Part shown: positions 1-8,955 of the stretch, in pieces
Layout of the letters: each line of letters starts with the position of its first letter
Position numbering within the stretch: position 1 is the first letter of the stretch
Origin: Nonomuraea solani
GTDB taxonomy: Bacteria > Actinomycetota > Actinomycetes > Streptosporangiales > Streptosporangiaceae
Length of the DNA stretch: 64,000 nucleotides
Reading direction: 5' to 3'
Assembly: GCF_900108335.1 (NCBI RefSeq)
Contig: NZ_FNVT01000006.1
Coordinates: 248,001-312,000, forward strand
The notes under the pieces: model-generated
What the model saw: the letters and a program-made list of their open reading frames with translations, nothing else
Told to the model about the DNA's origin: nothing
Databases searched by the model: none
Position numbers and translations under genes: made by a program

Positions 1-189
1 CGTGTAGATGTCGATCTTCTTGCCGCCGGACAGGGTCCCGAAGTGCTTCTTCGTGATGCCCGGCCGGCCGCTGTCGGCCTCCGCCGGAGACGCGGCCACC
101 AGGCTCAGCGCCAGGGCGACCACGGCCACGAGGACGACCCTGAAGGCGATGGCGAGTCTGTTTCGGGTGAGGGTGCTGCTACTGGGCAT
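1..189 (-). CDS. Secreted aldose 1-epimerase (galactose mutarotase), N-terminal part only
   Basis: The gene runs off the left edge, so only the first 63 residues are visible. The ATG at 189-187 has a good ribosome binding site (GGGAG, 7-8 nt upstream). The protein starts with a classic signal peptide (basic stretch, then LVAVVALALSLVAA, cleavage near SPAEA). The mature start, ITKKHFGTLSGGKKIDIYT, matches the first strand of the aldose epimerase family, where a line like FGTLxDGxxVxLYTL is usual. The family interconverts alpha and beta anomers of galactose, glucose or arabinose. It is divergent from the arabinoside import operon and shares its upstream region with two LacI-type boxes, so co-regulation is likely. 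The family call rests on a short stretch. Confidence 0.75.
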   Translation of the reverse strand, partial: MPSSSTLTRNRLAIAFRVVLVAVVALALSLVAASPAEADSGRPGITKKHFGTLSGGKKIDIYT

Positions 190-209
190 GGACGATCTCC
201 CTTCGAATG

Positions 210-235
210 CGCTGATCTACGTCGCTGATCTACGT
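210..235. repeat. 13-bp perfect tandem repeat
   Basis: CGCTGATCTACGT occurs twice head-to-tail (210-222 and 223-235) in the leader of the epimerase gene. It is probably a recent slippage duplication; no function is evident. Confidence 0.8.
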
Positions 236-548
236 CGGGGAAAAGTCGCGAAACGACCCAGGCCAGGTGTCCGGACGAGGGCGCGGGAACGGCACTCACG
301 TCACGTGGCCGCTGCCGGGCAGGTGGTGGCTGGGAGATGCCCAGGCGCCGCAGAGGTCTGTGGGCCATATGTCACCTGGCGATTGGTCGTGGTTGCGTTA
401 ACAGTGCGCCATGCGCGTGGCAACAGCAACACCCTGCTGAATCCGCCACAACAGGCCGACCGGGACCCGGCCCCTTGGCGCACTCCCCCCTCTGGAGTGC
501 GCCGATGTTGACCTGCACCGTTGCTAAGGGCAACATAACCGAGGGTGA

Positions 549-570
549 ATACGATTGCATCCATTCGTAT
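549..570. promoter_or_regulatory. LacI-type operator, distal box
   Basis: A 22-bp interrupted palindrome with arms ATACGA and TCGTAT around a TTGCATCCAT core. It matches the proximal box at nearly every position, including the central CpAT-type core usual for LacI-family sites. It lies 219 bp upstream of the sugar-binding protein start. Confidence 0.55.
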
Positions 571-672
571 TCGTTTCGTGATATCCGGGTTGTCACTGGA
601 GCCCGGACGACCATGACCGGGCCCCAGGACCCGGCACGGACCCGAGCCGGAGACTCCTGAATCACAAAATGA

Positions 673-694
673 AAACGATTGTATGCAATCGTAT
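673..694. promoter_or_regulatory. LacI-type operator, proximal box
   Basis: A near-perfect 22-bp palindrome with inner arms ACGATTG and CAATCGT around TATG. It is 74 bp upstream of the binding-protein ATG and 124 bp centre-to-centre from the distal box, so looping between boxes is possible. The obvious binder is the LacI regulator encoded at 5698-6756 (inference). Confidence 0.6.
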
Positions 695-767
695 TCATCG
701 CCGGTTACGTTGCCATCAGCAGGGGGTCGTGTCAACCCGGTCCACTCCAGTGAGAGGAGCCTGGCCA

Positions 768-2087
768 ATGAGGACCCATCCCAGGTGGCCTGTCCGTGCG
801 GCCGCGGCGGTGCTGTTGTTCGCGGCCGCCGCCTGCAGTCAGGAGGAGCCGCCGCCCCCCGCGGCCGGCCGGGCGCCGGCCGCGACGACGACCTGCGCCG
901 GCAAGGGCGCCCTGACGATGTGGGAGCGCTCGGGCGGCAACAAGCAGATGGTGGACATGCTGGTCGCGGCGTGGAACACCAAGAACCCCGACTGCAAGAT
1001 CAATCTGACCTACATCCCCCACACCGAGATGGTGGGGAAGATCGCCCAGGGCGTCGCCTCGGGCGACGTGCCCGATCTGATGGGCATGGACCTGATCTAC
1101 GCGCCGCAGTTCGAGAAGGAAGGGCAACTGGTCGACATCACCGACCAGACCAAGGACTGGCCGGAGCTGAAGACCGCCAGCAAGGGCCACATGACGGTGG
1201 CGACCTACGAGAACCGGCTCTTCGGTGTGCCCCTCTACGCGGACGTGTCCGCCCTCTTCTACAACAAGGATCTCTTCACCAAGGCCGGGCTCGACCCGGA
1301 CAAGCCGCCCACGAGCCTGGCGGAGCTGCGGACCTACGCCGACAAGATCACCGCGCTGGGCGGCGGCGTCAAGGGCTACTACCTGCCCGGCAACTGCGCC
1401 GGCTGCAACATCTTCACCGTCGGCCCGCTGATGTGGGCCTCGGGCGCGACCATCGAGGCGGCGGGCCCGGGTGACGAGCCGCTGGTCGGCGACGGCGTCA
1501 AGCAGGTGCTGCAGTTCACGCGCGACATGGTGAAGGCCGGCAACGTGCCCGAAGGCGGCCGCGCGGAGAACGGCGAGACGTTCCACCTGCAGTTCGGCTC
1601 CGGCAAGGTCGGCATGATGGGCACCGGCAACTTCAACATCACGCTGGCGCGCCAGCAGAATCCGAAGATGAACTTCGGCATCGCCCTGCTGCCGGGAACG
1701 GCGCCGAATTCGTCGGCCTCGTTCATCGGCGGCGACCTGGTGGTGGTGCCCAAGGGCAGCAAGCGGGTCAACGACGCGGTCAACGTGATGAAGTTCCTGC
1801 TCTCCGACGAGGTACAGACCGAGGTCTATGCCAAGGCGCTCAACCTCACCACGCGCACCGACATGGTGGACAACAAGTATTTCCAGGCCGAGCCGCTGGT
1901 GCAGGACGTGGCCAAGGCGCTCACGGTGGGGCGCACGCCGTACACGGTGACGTTCTTCGAGCAGATCAACTCGCCGCAGGGGCCGTGGCTGCAGATGTTG
2001 CAGCGCGCCTATTACCGCGACGACGACCTCGACACCGTCATCGCCGACGCCAAGAGGGAAATGAAGGCCATCGCGGGCCGGTCGTGA
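768..2087 (+). CDS. ABC sugar importer, extracellular binding lipoprotein
   Basis: A 439-residue solute-binding protein of the family-1 (maltose/oligosaccharide) type. The ATG at 768 is preferred to an in-frame ATG at 669, because AGAGGAG lies just upstream and a clean lipoprotein signal follows: basic start, AAAAVLLFAAAA, then lipobox Cys23. The mature protein opens with LTMWERSGGNKQMVDMLVAAWN, the standard start of this fold. Conserved family stretches follow, including GVPLYADVSALFYNKDLFTKAGL. It would be anchored outside the membrane and deliver oligosaccharide to the two permeases encoded directly downstream. The GH127 neighbour suggests an arabinose-containing substrate. The LacI boxes upstream suggest repression without inducer. 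Confidence 0.9.
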   Translation: MRTHPRWPVRAAAAVLLFAAAACSQEEPPPPAAGRAPAATTTCAGKGALTMWERSGGNKQMVDMLVAAWNTKNPDCKINLTYIPHTEMVGKIAQGVASGDVPDLMGMDLIYAPQFEKEGQLVDITDQTKDWPELKTASKGHMTVATYENRLFGVPLYADVSALFYNKDLFTKAGLDPDKPPTSLAELRTYADKITALGGGVKGYYLPGNCAGCNIFTVGPLMWASGATIEAAGPGDEPLVGDGVKQVLQFTRDMVKAGNVPEGGRAENGETFHLQFGSGKVGMMGTGNFNITLARQQNPKMNFGIALLPGTAPNSSASFIGGDLVVVPKGSKRVNDAVNVMKFLLSDEVQTEVYAKALNLTTRTDMVDNKYFQAEPLVQDVAKALTVGRTPYTVTFFEQINSPQGPWLQMLQRAYYRDDDLDTVIADAKREMKAIAGRS

Positions 2088-2163
2088 TCCCGCGATCCTC
2101 GACGTGTCCACCGGGCGGGCCGCATGAGCCCGGTGGACACCCTGTTCAGGAGGAGGAGTCGCC

Positions 2164-3042
2164 ATGCGCCATGGCCCGCGCGGCCGCCTGGTCGGATTCG
2201 CCTACCTGGCTCCGGCCCTGCTCTTCGTGCTCGCCTTCACCGCCTATCCCCTGGTGCAGATGGCCTGGATGTCCTTGCACAACTGGTCGCTGCTGTCACC
2301 GCCGCGATTCGTCGGGCTGGCGAATTACGAGCGGGCGTTCAACGACACCCAGTTCTGGGTCTCCTTCCGTTTCACGCTGCTCTACACCGTGCTCATCACT
2401 CCGGTGCTCATCATCGGCGGTTATGCGCTGGCGCTGCTGACCGCCCAGAACACCGTGCTGCGCCGGGTCACCCGTACGGTGGTCTTCATTCCGGTGGTGA
2501 TCGGCCTCGGAGTGTCGAGCCTGCTCTGGTACTGGCTTTTCAGCACCGATTTCGGCCTGGTGAACCGGGCTCTGACCGATCTGGGAATCGCCGATGAGCC
2601 CGTGCTGTGGCTGGGCGTGGACGCCGGCGTCTCGAACTTCGCGATCAGCGCCTCCGTGGTCTGGAAGGTGATCGGCTTCGGGATGATCCTGTTCGTCGCC
2701 GCGATCCAGGCCGTGCCTTCCGACGTGGTCGAGGCCGCCCTCGTCGACGGGGCGAGCCACCGGCAGCGGGTCACCCGGGTGATCCTGCCGCTGACCCTGC
2801 GCACGGTCCTGCTGGTGACCCTGGTGAGCGTGATCGGCTCACTGCTCGCCTTCGACCAGTTCTACATCATGACCGCGGGACAACCGGGCAACGAGACGGC
2901 GACCTCGGTCTTCTACATCTACCTGAATTCCTTCCCCTATTTGAAACTCGGGTACGGAGCGGCGCTGTCGATGATTCTGGCCTTCACCATTCTCGTCTTC
3001 ACCGTGATCCAGCTCCTGCTGACCCGCAGGAGCCATCAGTGA
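2164..3042 (+). CDS. ABC sugar importer permease, MalF-type
   Basis: A 292-residue inner-membrane permease with about six hydrophobic segments (the first is YLAPALLFVLAFTAYPLVQMAW). The cytoplasmic EAA loop is clear: EAALVDGASHRQRVTRVILPL, which docks the ATPase. The start has a strong ribosome binding site (AGGAGGAGG). It is 76 bp after the binding-protein gene and its stop overlaps the next gene's GTG start in a GTGA, so the two permeases are translationally coupled. No ATPase gene lies in the cluster. Confidence 0.92.
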   Translation: MRHGPRGRLVGFAYLAPALLFVLAFTAYPLVQMAWMSLHNWSLLSPPRFVGLANYERAFNDTQFWVSFRFTLLYTVLITPVLIIGGYALALLTAQNTVLRRVTRTVVFIPVVIGLGVSSLLWYWLFSTDFGLVNRALTDLGIADEPVLWLGVDAGVSNFAISASVVWKVIGFGMILFVAAIQAVPSDVVEAALVDGASHRQRVTRVILPLTLRTVLLVTLVSVIGSLLAFDQFYIMTAGQPGNETATSVFYIYLNSFPYLKLGYGAALSMILAFTILVFTVIQLLLTRRSHQ

Positions 3043-3872
3043 AAGGGCGCGGGAGATACCTGGGCGCGGCGGTCTGTGTGGCCGTCTGCACGGTCATGCT
3101 GATGCCGCTGGTGATGTCGGTGCTCGCCTCGGTGAAGCCGACGGAAGAGGCGGCCGCCTCTCCCCCGACGTACATTCCGCACGGGCTCGGTTTCGACAGC
3201 TACGCGCGGCTGTGGGATTACCAGGAGGGCCTGCCGGTCTATCTCGTCAACAGCCTGGGCACGGCGCTGCTGGCCATCGTGCTCACACTGCTGCTGACCA
3301 TTCCGGCGGCGTACGGGCTGGCGCGTTTCCCCATTCCCGGCAGAGAAGTCATCTTCGTGGTGCTGCTGCTCGCGCTGATCATTCCCTACCAGGCGCTGCT
3401 CACGCCGATGTTCCTGATGTTCGCGAAGATCGGCCTGACCAATTCGCTGCTCGGCCTCGCGATATTGCACACCGCGATTCAACTGCCGTTCAGCCTGTAC
3501 GTCCTGCGCAACAGCTTCAGCGCCGTTCCCACCGAACTGGAGGAGGCGGCCATCATGGACGGTTCCTCCTCGTGGGAGACGCTGCGCTGGGTCTTCATCC
3601 CGTCGGCCGTGCCCGCGATCGTCACCACCGCGCTCTTCGCCTTCATCACCTCGTGGAACGAATTCCTCGGCGCGCTGGTGATGATGAGCCGCAGCTCCAG
3701 TTTCACCCTGCCGCTGATCCTCGCCACGTCGCGGACGGAGACCAGCCTCGGCGGCACGGACTGGGGCATGCTGCAGGCCGGCATCACCATTTCCATCATT
3801 CCGTGCGTGCTCTTCTATTTCCTGCTCCAGCGCTATTACGTGTCGGGTCTCATGAGCGGAGCCATCAAATGA
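3039..3872 (+). CDS. ABC sugar importer permease, MalG-type
   Basis: A 277-residue partner permease. The GTG at 3039 overlaps the upstream stop (GTGA), which fixes the start; the open frame continues further upstream but only as a shadow. The EAA loop is EEAAIMDGSSSWETLRWVFI. The carboxyl end, LQRYYVSGLMSGAIK, matches the conserved MalG-type tail (QRxxVxGLxxGAVK). The stop overlaps the glycosidase ATG (ATGA), so importer and enzyme are made together. Confidence 0.92.
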   Translation: MKGRGRYLGAAVCVAVCTVMLMPLVMSVLASVKPTEEAAASPPTYIPHGLGFDSYARLWDYQEGLPVYLVNSLGTALLAIVLTLLLTIPAAYGLARFPIPGREVIFVVLLLALIIPYQALLTPMFLMFAKIGLTNSLLGLAILHTAIQLPFSLYVLRNSFSAVPTELEEAAIMDGSSSWETLRWVFIPSAVPAIVTTALFAFITSWNEFLGALVMMSRSSSFTLPLILATSRTETSLGGTDWGMLQAGITISIIPCVLFYFLLQRYYVSGLMSGAIK

Positions 3873-5692
3873 AAGCAGGCAGCGTGTGGCCGACCGCCGC
3901 GGCGAAATCGCGGCTGTCCCCGATCGATCCGGCGAAGGCGGAGATCGTCGGCGGTTTCTGGGCGCGGCGGCAGCGGGTCAACCGCGAGAAGACGATCCCG
4001 CACGGCTTCGGCCGGCTCCAGCAGAGCGGCGCGCTGGGCAACCTGCGGCTGGCCGCCGGCGGGCAGGGCCGGTACGAGGCCGCGGCCGACACCGGCGGCA
4101 GCACCTTCCCGTTCCTCGACTCCGACGTCTACAAGTGGCTCGAAGCCGCCGGCTGGGAGCTGGCCCGTGGCGCGGACCCGGCGCTCACCGCCGCCGCGGA
4201 GGAGGCGATCGAGATCGTCACCGCGGCGCAGCGGCCCGACGGCTATCTCAACAGCTTCGTCCAGGTGGTCAAGGGCGGTGTCCCCTATGGTGACCTGGCC
4301 TGGGGGCACGAGTTCTACTGCGTGGCGCACCTGATCCAGGCCGCGGTCGCCTGGCACCGGGGGCTCGGCGACGACCGGCTGCTCACCAGCGCCACCCGCG
4401 CCGTGGCCCACATCGACGCCGAGTTCGGCGCACGGGGCAGGCCCGGCATCGACGGGCATCCGGGGATCGAGATGGCGCTCGTGGAGCTGGCCCGGGTCAC
4501 CAATGAGGAGCGCCATCTCAAGCTCGCCGAGCGGATGCTGGGGCTGCGCGGGCACGGGCTGATCGGGCCTGGGCGTTTCGGGGCCCACTACTGGCAGGAC
4601 CACGAGCCGGTGCGGCAGGCGGCGACCGTGGCCGGGCATGCGGTCCGGCAGCTCTATCTGGACTGCGGCGCGGTCGACGCCGCCGTGGAGCTGGGTGACG
4701 CGGAGCTGCTGGCGGCCGTACGACGGCGGTGGAGTGATCTGGCCCGCAGCCGTACGTACCTGACCGGCGGGACCGGCAGCCGGCACCGCGACGAGGCGTT
4801 CGGCGATCCGTACGAGCTGCCTCCTGACCGCGCGTACAACGAGACGTGCGCGGCCATCGCGAGCGTGATGCTGGCCTGGCGCCTGCTGATCGCCACCGGC
4901 GAGCCCGAGTACGCCGACGCGATCGAGCGGGCCATGTACAACGGTGTGCTGTCGGGGATCTCGCTGTCCGGCGAGGAGTTCTTCTACACCAACCCGCTGC
5001 AGCGGCGTACGCACCGCGCCGCCGAGCCGGTCGATCACCACCGGCGCGCCCCCTGGTACCCGTGCGCCTGCTGCCCGCCCAACCTCATGCGCCTGCTCAG
5101 CTCCTGGCACCACTACCTGGCCACGAGCGACACCGACGGCATCCAGATCCACCAGTACGCGGACGCCGACCTGACGATCGGGGACGTCCGGCTGGCGATC
5201 CGGACGGAGTATCCGTGGCAGGGCCGCGTCACCGTGCACGTGCTGGAGACGCCGAATCGGCCGTGGACGCTCTCGTTGCGGGTGCCGGCCTGGAGCCGCT
5301 CGGTCAGCGGCCCCGTGGCGCGGCACGCCCGGCGGTGGCGGCCGGGCGACAGTGTCACGCTCGACCTCGACCCGGTGGTCCGGGTCACCTCTCCCGACCG
5401 GCGCGCCGACGCGATCCGCGGCTGCGTGGCCGTCGAGCGCGGCCCGCTGGTCTACTGCCTGGAGGCCGTGGACGCGCCGGCCGCGGCCGAGCTGGAGGAC
5501 CTGGCCTGGGACGGCAGCCGCCGCCCCAGGGAGGTGCCGCGGCCCGACATCGAGCCGTCGATGATCGGCGTGGACGTGCCGGTCATCGACCTGAACGCGG
5601 CACCCCGCGAGAACCTCACGGCCGGCGCGATCCCCTATTTCGCCTGGGCGAACCGGCGCGTGGAGGCGATGCGGGTGTGGATCCCGGCCTGA
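3869..5692 (+). CDS. GH127 beta-L-arabinofuranosidase (DUF1680 family)
   Basis: A 607-residue retaining glycosidase of the zinc-cysteine type. The known HypBA1 enzyme uses a catalytic Cys and Glu plus Cys/Glu zinc ligands. All are present here with near-identical spacing: Glu309 (HRDEAFGDPYE), Glu325 and Cys327 (YNETCA), and Cys399, Cys401 and Cys402 (CACCPPNLMRLLSS). Cys401 corresponds to the nucleophile. There is no signal peptide, so it acts in the cytoplasm on imported arabino-oligosaccharides. The start overlaps the permease stop (ATGA). The final residues end 5 bp from the convergent LacI gene. GH127 also contains other activities in distant members, so the exact substrate is inference. 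Confidence 0.9.
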   Translation: MKAGSVWPTAAAKSRLSPIDPAKAEIVGGFWARRQRVNREKTIPHGFGRLQQSGALGNLRLAAGGQGRYEAAADTGGSTFPFLDSDVYKWLEAAGWELARGADPALTAAAEEAIEIVTAAQRPDGYLNSFVQVVKGGVPYGDLAWGHEFYCVAHLIQAAVAWHRGLGDDRLLTSATRAVAHIDAEFGARGRPGIDGHPGIEMALVELARVTNEERHLKLAERMLGLRGHGLIGPGRFGAHYWQDHEPVRQAATVAGHAVRQLYLDCGAVDAAVELGDAELLAAVRRRWSDLARSRTYLTGGTGSRHRDEAFGDPYELPPDRAYNETCAAIASVMLAWRLLIATGEPEYADAIERAMYNGVLSGISLSGEEFFYTNPLQRRTHRAAEPVDHHRRAPWYPCACCPPNLMRLLSSWHHYLATSDTDGIQIHQYADADLTIGDVRLAIRTEYPWQGRVTVHVLETPNRPWTLSLRVPAWSRSVSGPVARHARRWRPGDSVTLDLDPVVRVTSPDRRADAIRGCVAVERGPLVYCLEAVDAPAAAELEDLAWDGSRRPREVPRPDIEPSMIGVDVPVIDLNAAPRENLTAGAIPYFAWANRRVEAMRVWIPA

Positions 5693-5697
5693 TCGTC

Positions 5698-6756
5698 TCA
5701 GTTCGGGGCGAGAGGCGCGGTCGAGTCGCGCACGATCAGGGCCGGTTTGAAGATCTCAAGAGCCGGCCGGCGCTGGGCACCGGCCGGTTCGCGGGCCAGC
5801 CTGACCGCCTGCGTGACCGCGTATCCGACGATCTCCGAGATCGGCATCCGGATGGTGGTCAGCGCCGGCACGGTGTGGGCCGCGATGAGAATGTCGTCGA
5901 AACCGACGACCGACAGGCGGTCGGGCACGGTCACGCCCAGGCTGTGCGCGGCGTGCAGCACGCCCGTGGCCACCACGTCGGTCGAGGCGGCGACGGCCGT
6001 GGGCGGGTCGGGCCGGTCCATCAGGCGCCGCAGCGCGGCGTCGCCACCGGCCAGGGTGCTCGGGCTGCGCTGCGCGTAGCCCGGCGGCACCGCGCCGAAC
6101 CGATCGCGCATGAAGCCGAGATATGCCTCTTCGCGCGCCCGATATTCGTTGGGCAGCTCCGCGTTGACGAACGCGATCCGCTCGTGGCCCAGGGACACCA
6201 GATGGCTCAGCGCGGCCTGGATGCCGGCCCGGTCGTCGGCGTCGACGGTCGGGAACTCGCGCGGGCTCGTGCCCGGCCAGAGCGCGACCACCGGCACGAT
6301 CGAGTCGCGCAGGTCGGCCAGGAGCTGCGGATGCTCCTGCATGTCACCGAGCAGCACCACCGCGTCGGTGTGCCGGGTCTCCAGCACGGTGGTCAGCGAG
6401 ACCGCCTCGTCGCCCATGCGCCCCGGCACGTGCCCCAGCACGACGTTGTAGCCGTGCGCCATCGACTCGGTCACCAGCGCCTCGATGACCCCGGCGAAGA
6501 AGGGGTCGCTGAAGTCGCGCACCACGGCGCCGATGAGGTTGGTCGCCGCGCCGCGCAGCCCGCGGGCCAGCGGGTTGGGCCGGTAGCCCAGCTCCCGCGC
6601 CGTCCGCAGCACGCGCTGGCGGGTGGCCGGCGCGATGGGCACGGCGGTGGGCACGCCGCTGAGGACACGGGAGACGGTGCTCTGCGAGACACCCGCCGCG
6701 GCGGCGATGTCACGCATCGTGGGCACGGGCCGCTTGGCCATCGGGTCTTCTGACAT
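5698..6756 (-). CDS. LacI-family transcriptional regulator
   Basis: A 352-residue repressor. The N-terminal HTH is textbook: TMRDIAAAAGVSQSTVSRVLSG, followed by the hinge helix region RELGYRPNPLARGLRG. The effector domain resembles periplasmic sugar-binding folds (ends GYAVTQAVRLAREPAGAQRRPALEIFKPALIVRDST). It is convergent with the GH127 gene, the expected local regulator position. An alternative ATG at 6741 (MAKRP) is possible; neither start has a strong ribosome binding site. A half-site like the operon boxes lies upstream (6786-6799), suggesting weak autoregulation. Confidence 0.92.
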   Translation of the reverse strand: MSEDPMAKRPVPTMRDIAAAAGVSQSTVSRVLSGVPTAVPIAPATRQRVLRTARELGYRPNPLARGLRGAATNLIGAVVRDFSDPFFAGVIEALVTESMAHGYNVVLGHVPGRMGDEAVSLTTVLETRHTDAVVLLGDMQEHPQLLADLRDSIVPVVALWPGTSPREFPTVDADDRAGIQAALSHLVSLGHERIAFVNAELPNEYRAREEAYLGFMRDRFGAVPPGYAQRSPSTLAGGDAALRRLMDRPDPPTAVAASTDVVATGVLHAAHSLGVTVPDRLSVVGFDDILIAAHTVPALTTIRMPISEIVGYAVTQAVRLAREPAGAQRRPALEIFKPALIVRDSTAPLAPN

Positions 6757-6785
6757 CCAGGCAAGATTAGCATCACGATGCAGGC

Positions 6786-6799
6786 ATACGATTTCATGC
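6786..6799. promoter_or_regulatory. Candidate LacI half-operator upstream of its own gene
   Basis: ATACGATTTCATGC matches the left half of the two operon boxes (ATACGATTGCATNC) at 12 or more positions, but there is no matching right arm. It sits 30 bp upstream of the LacI ATG. Only a candidate. Confidence 0.35.
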
Positions 6800-6940
6800 C
6801 CCGCTCGCTTGGAAAACGAACGTCGACCTGTAACTTAGATTTTTCCTGATATATCCGCGTTTGTAGCGCCTATCTGATCACGAGGTTTGCCGCAAGCCCC
6901 GATATAGCGACATTCAAGTGCTCCCCCTATGCTCCCGCTC

Positions 6941-7885
6941 ATGACTTTTCAGCCCTACGCGCCAGACTCCTCACGTCAGGAAATCGACGAATTACCGGCA
7001 CCCGCCGAGGCGCGACCTCCAGAGGACGACGAGGACAAGGAGGGCGTGCTCGACCTGCTGGAAAAGGTCGGAGCGGTCGTCGTCCCGCTCGGCGTGACGC
7101 TGTACGCACTGCTCTACATCGGCTACCAGGGGATGTTCGCGGTCTTCGGCATCACCCCCGAGCAGGCGGGCATCGACCAGTCCGTGCTGCTCGGCCGGCT
7201 GCTCGGCACGCTCCTGCCTTTGATGATCTTCGGCGGGATCATCGTCGGCGTCCTCGTCACCCTCGCCTGGCTGCTGAACCTGATCACACGCGGCTGGATC
7301 GGCCGCATGGTGCAAGGGATCAGGCGCCAGCCGTGGATCGTCGCCGCGCTCGCGGCGATCTGGGCGGGCGGGTCCTATCTCGGTTACCTGTATTTCATGA
7401 CCGCCCTGGACGCCGCCGACTCCGCCGAGGGGGTGACGGTGGAGGTCGGTGACGTGCTCATCGCGGGCGGGATCGGCATCCTTGCCTATCTCGTGCCCTT
7501 CCGGCTGCTGCGCCGCAAGGCGATCGGCCGGGCGGGGATGAAGGTGCTGGTCGGAGCGCTCACCGGGATCGGGCTCGGCTACATCCTCACGCTCCAGATG
7601 ATGTACGGCGCGATCTCGGTGCTGGAGAAGGGCGAGTCCACCGCGCTGATGGACGCCGTCGGCTTCCAGACGCAGTGGGCGAAGCTCCAGGACAGCGGCG
7701 GCAAGCCGCTCTACGACAGCCGCTGGATGATGGTGCTCGGCGAGCACGAGGGCGGGTACGCCATCTACGACTGCGACAAGGGGCAGACGTTCCGCAAGTT
7801 CTCCGAGAGCACGATCCTGTCCGAGGTCCAGATGTGGTCCCCTGAGCGCGAGAAGGGCTTCGAGTGCGGCACTCTCGCGAAATAG
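6941..7885 (+). CDS. Integral membrane protein, unknown function
   Basis: A 314-residue protein I do not recognise. It has an acidic N-terminal tail (PPEDDEDKEG), about four or five membrane segments (AVVVPLGVTLYALLYIGYQGMF; LMIFGGIIVGVLVTLAWLLNL; WIVAALAAIWAGGSYLGYLYF; VLIAGGIGILAYLVPF; VLVGALTGIGLGYIL), and a carboxyl domain of about 100 residues (MVLGEHEGGYAIYDCDKGQTFRKF) that would face one side of the membrane. The 6941 ATG is chosen over 6929 because TATGCT lies exactly 7 nt upstream, a leaderless arrangement. It stands alone between the LacI gene and the NmrA-like gene. Confidence 0.75.
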   Translation: MTFQPYAPDSSRQEIDELPAPAEARPPEDDEDKEGVLDLLEKVGAVVVPLGVTLYALLYIGYQGMFAVFGITPEQAGIDQSVLLGRLLGTLLPLMIFGGIIVGVLVTLAWLLNLITRGWIGRMVQGIRRQPWIVAALAAIWAGGSYLGYLYFMTALDAADSAEGVTVEVGDVLIAGGIGILAYLVPFRLLRRKAIGRAGMKVLVGALTGIGLGYILTLQMMYGAISVLEKGESTALMDAVGFQTQWAKLQDSGGKPLYDSRWMMVLGEHEGGYAIYDCDKGQTFRKFSESTILSEVQMWSPEREKGFECGTLAK

Positions 7886-7928
7886 GGCTCCTACGCTGAT
7901 CGGAAACGGCCTTCGAGAGGAGCGACCC

Positions 7929-8750
7929 ATGGCGGCAGCGCCCATTCTGGTCGTGGGGGCGACCGGCAAGACGGGACGGCGCGTCGCCGCCCGGCTGCGG
8001 CAGGACGGCCACGAGGTCCGCGCGGCCTCCCGGCGAAGCCCGGCGCCCTTCGACTGGTACGACCCCGGCACCTGGGCGGCGGCCGTACGCGGGGCGGCGG
8101 CCGCGTACATCGTGGACTCCCAGAGCGACGACGCCCCGGCCCAGGTGCGCGCCTTCAGCGAACTCGCGCTCGCCGAAGGCGTGCGGCGGCTGGTGTTGCT
8201 GTCGTCCCGCGACTGGTCGCGCTCCGGCGGCGACGCGGCGCTCGCCACGGAGCGGGCGCTGCGGGAGTCCGGCGCGGAGTGGACGATCCTGCGGGCGACC
8301 TGGTTCGCCCAGAACTTCAGCGAGGACCCGCTGCTCAGCGATCCCGTGGCCGCCGGCGAGGTCAGGCTGCCCACGGGGCAAGGACGCGAGCCGTTCGTGC
8401 ACGCCGACGACATCGCCGAGGTCGCGGCGGCCACCCTCGTACGAGACGGCCACGCCGGCGAGATCTACGAACTGTCCGGCCCGCGCCTGCTGTCCTTCGG
8501 CGCGGCGGTCGGGGAGATCGCCCAGGCGGCCGGCCGCGACATCGCCTACGTCCCCGTCTCGGCGGAGGAGTACGCCGAGCACCTGGCCGGGCGGGGCATC
8601 GCGGGAGACGACGCCGAGCTGACGATCACGCTGTTCGGCTGGATCGCGGCCGGCCGCAACGAGGAGCTGTCCGACGGCGTCCAGCGTGCCCTGGGCCGCG
8701 AGCCCCGCGACTTCGGCCACTACGCCGCCGCCACCGACTGGCGGGTGTGA
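7929..8750 (+). CDS. NmrA-like NAD(P)-binding protein
   Basis: A 273-residue single-domain Rossmann protein of the atypical SDR group. The dinucleotide loop is VVGATGKTGRRV near residues 8-19, followed by RRLVLLSSRDWSRSGG and WTILRATWFAQNFSEDPL, typical of NmrA/NAD(P)H azoreductase-like members. It lacks the YxxxK catalytic pair of classical SDRs, as is usual here. The ribosome binding site is GAGAGGAG. It has no close operon partner; the hairpin at 8917-8955 probably ends the transcript. Confidence 0.85.
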   Translation: MAAAPILVVGATGKTGRRVAARLRQDGHEVRAASRRSPAPFDWYDPGTWAAAVRGAAAAYIVDSQSDDAPAQVRAFSELALAEGVRRLVLLSSRDWSRSGGDAALATERALRESGAEWTILRATWFAQNFSEDPLLSDPVAAGEVRLPTGQGREPFVHADDIAEVAAATLVRDGHAGEIYELSGPRLLSFGAAVGEIAQAAGRDIAYVPVSAEEYAEHLAGRGIAGDDAELTITLFGWIAAGRNEELSDGVQRALGREPRDFGHYAAATDWRV

Positions 8751-8955
8751 GGCCGGGCGCGGCTCTTTGGTGGCGGATCGGCAGGCGGCGCCGGCCCGGG
8801 CGAACACGTCCAGCAACAGCGGCACCTGGTCGATCTCGTCGAGGTGCCACCTGGACGACGCGCACGCGGCCTCGTAGTCGTCGAGGCCGCCCGCTTCAGC
8901 GACCGCCTGACATGACGGCCCGCGAACCCCCGCCAGAGGGCTCGCGGGCCCGTTT
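8751..8955. other. Intergenic stretch with possible gene remnant
   Basis: Between two convergent genes. On the minus strand the segment 8759-8910 reads as a protein-like stretch (GLDDYEAACASSRWHLDEIDQVP) with no credible start or end. It may be a decayed gene end. The right part is the terminator hairpin. Confidence 0.3.
8917..8955. terminator. Rho-independent-type terminator
   Basis: GGCCCGCGA (8917-8925) pairs with TCGCGGGCC (8942-8950), a perfect 9-bp stem, followed on the + strand by CGTTT. It lies between convergent genes and could also stop transcription from the right. Confidence 0.65.

Larger units (their letters stand above)
190..767. promoter_or_regulatory. 578-bp divergent control region
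   Basis: No gene is visible here. It separates the epimerase (-) from the ABC operon (+). It holds a 13-bp tandem duplication (210-235) in the epimerase leader and two closely related 22-bp palindromes (549-570, 673-694) interpreted as LacI-family operators. A short inverted repeat GTTGC-5-GCAAC lies at 521-535. Confidence 0.5.

Noticed and set aside
732-2165. 477-residue open frame on the minus strand opposite the binding-protein gene
   Set aside because: Arg/His/Val-rich shadow typical of GC-rich third-position mirroring; no ribosome binding site, and the plus strand encodes a clear lipoprotein.
6992-8434. 480-residue minus-strand frame over the membrane and NmrA-like genes
   Set aside because: Spans two real plus-strand genes, low-complexity Asp/Arg/His composition, no family pattern.
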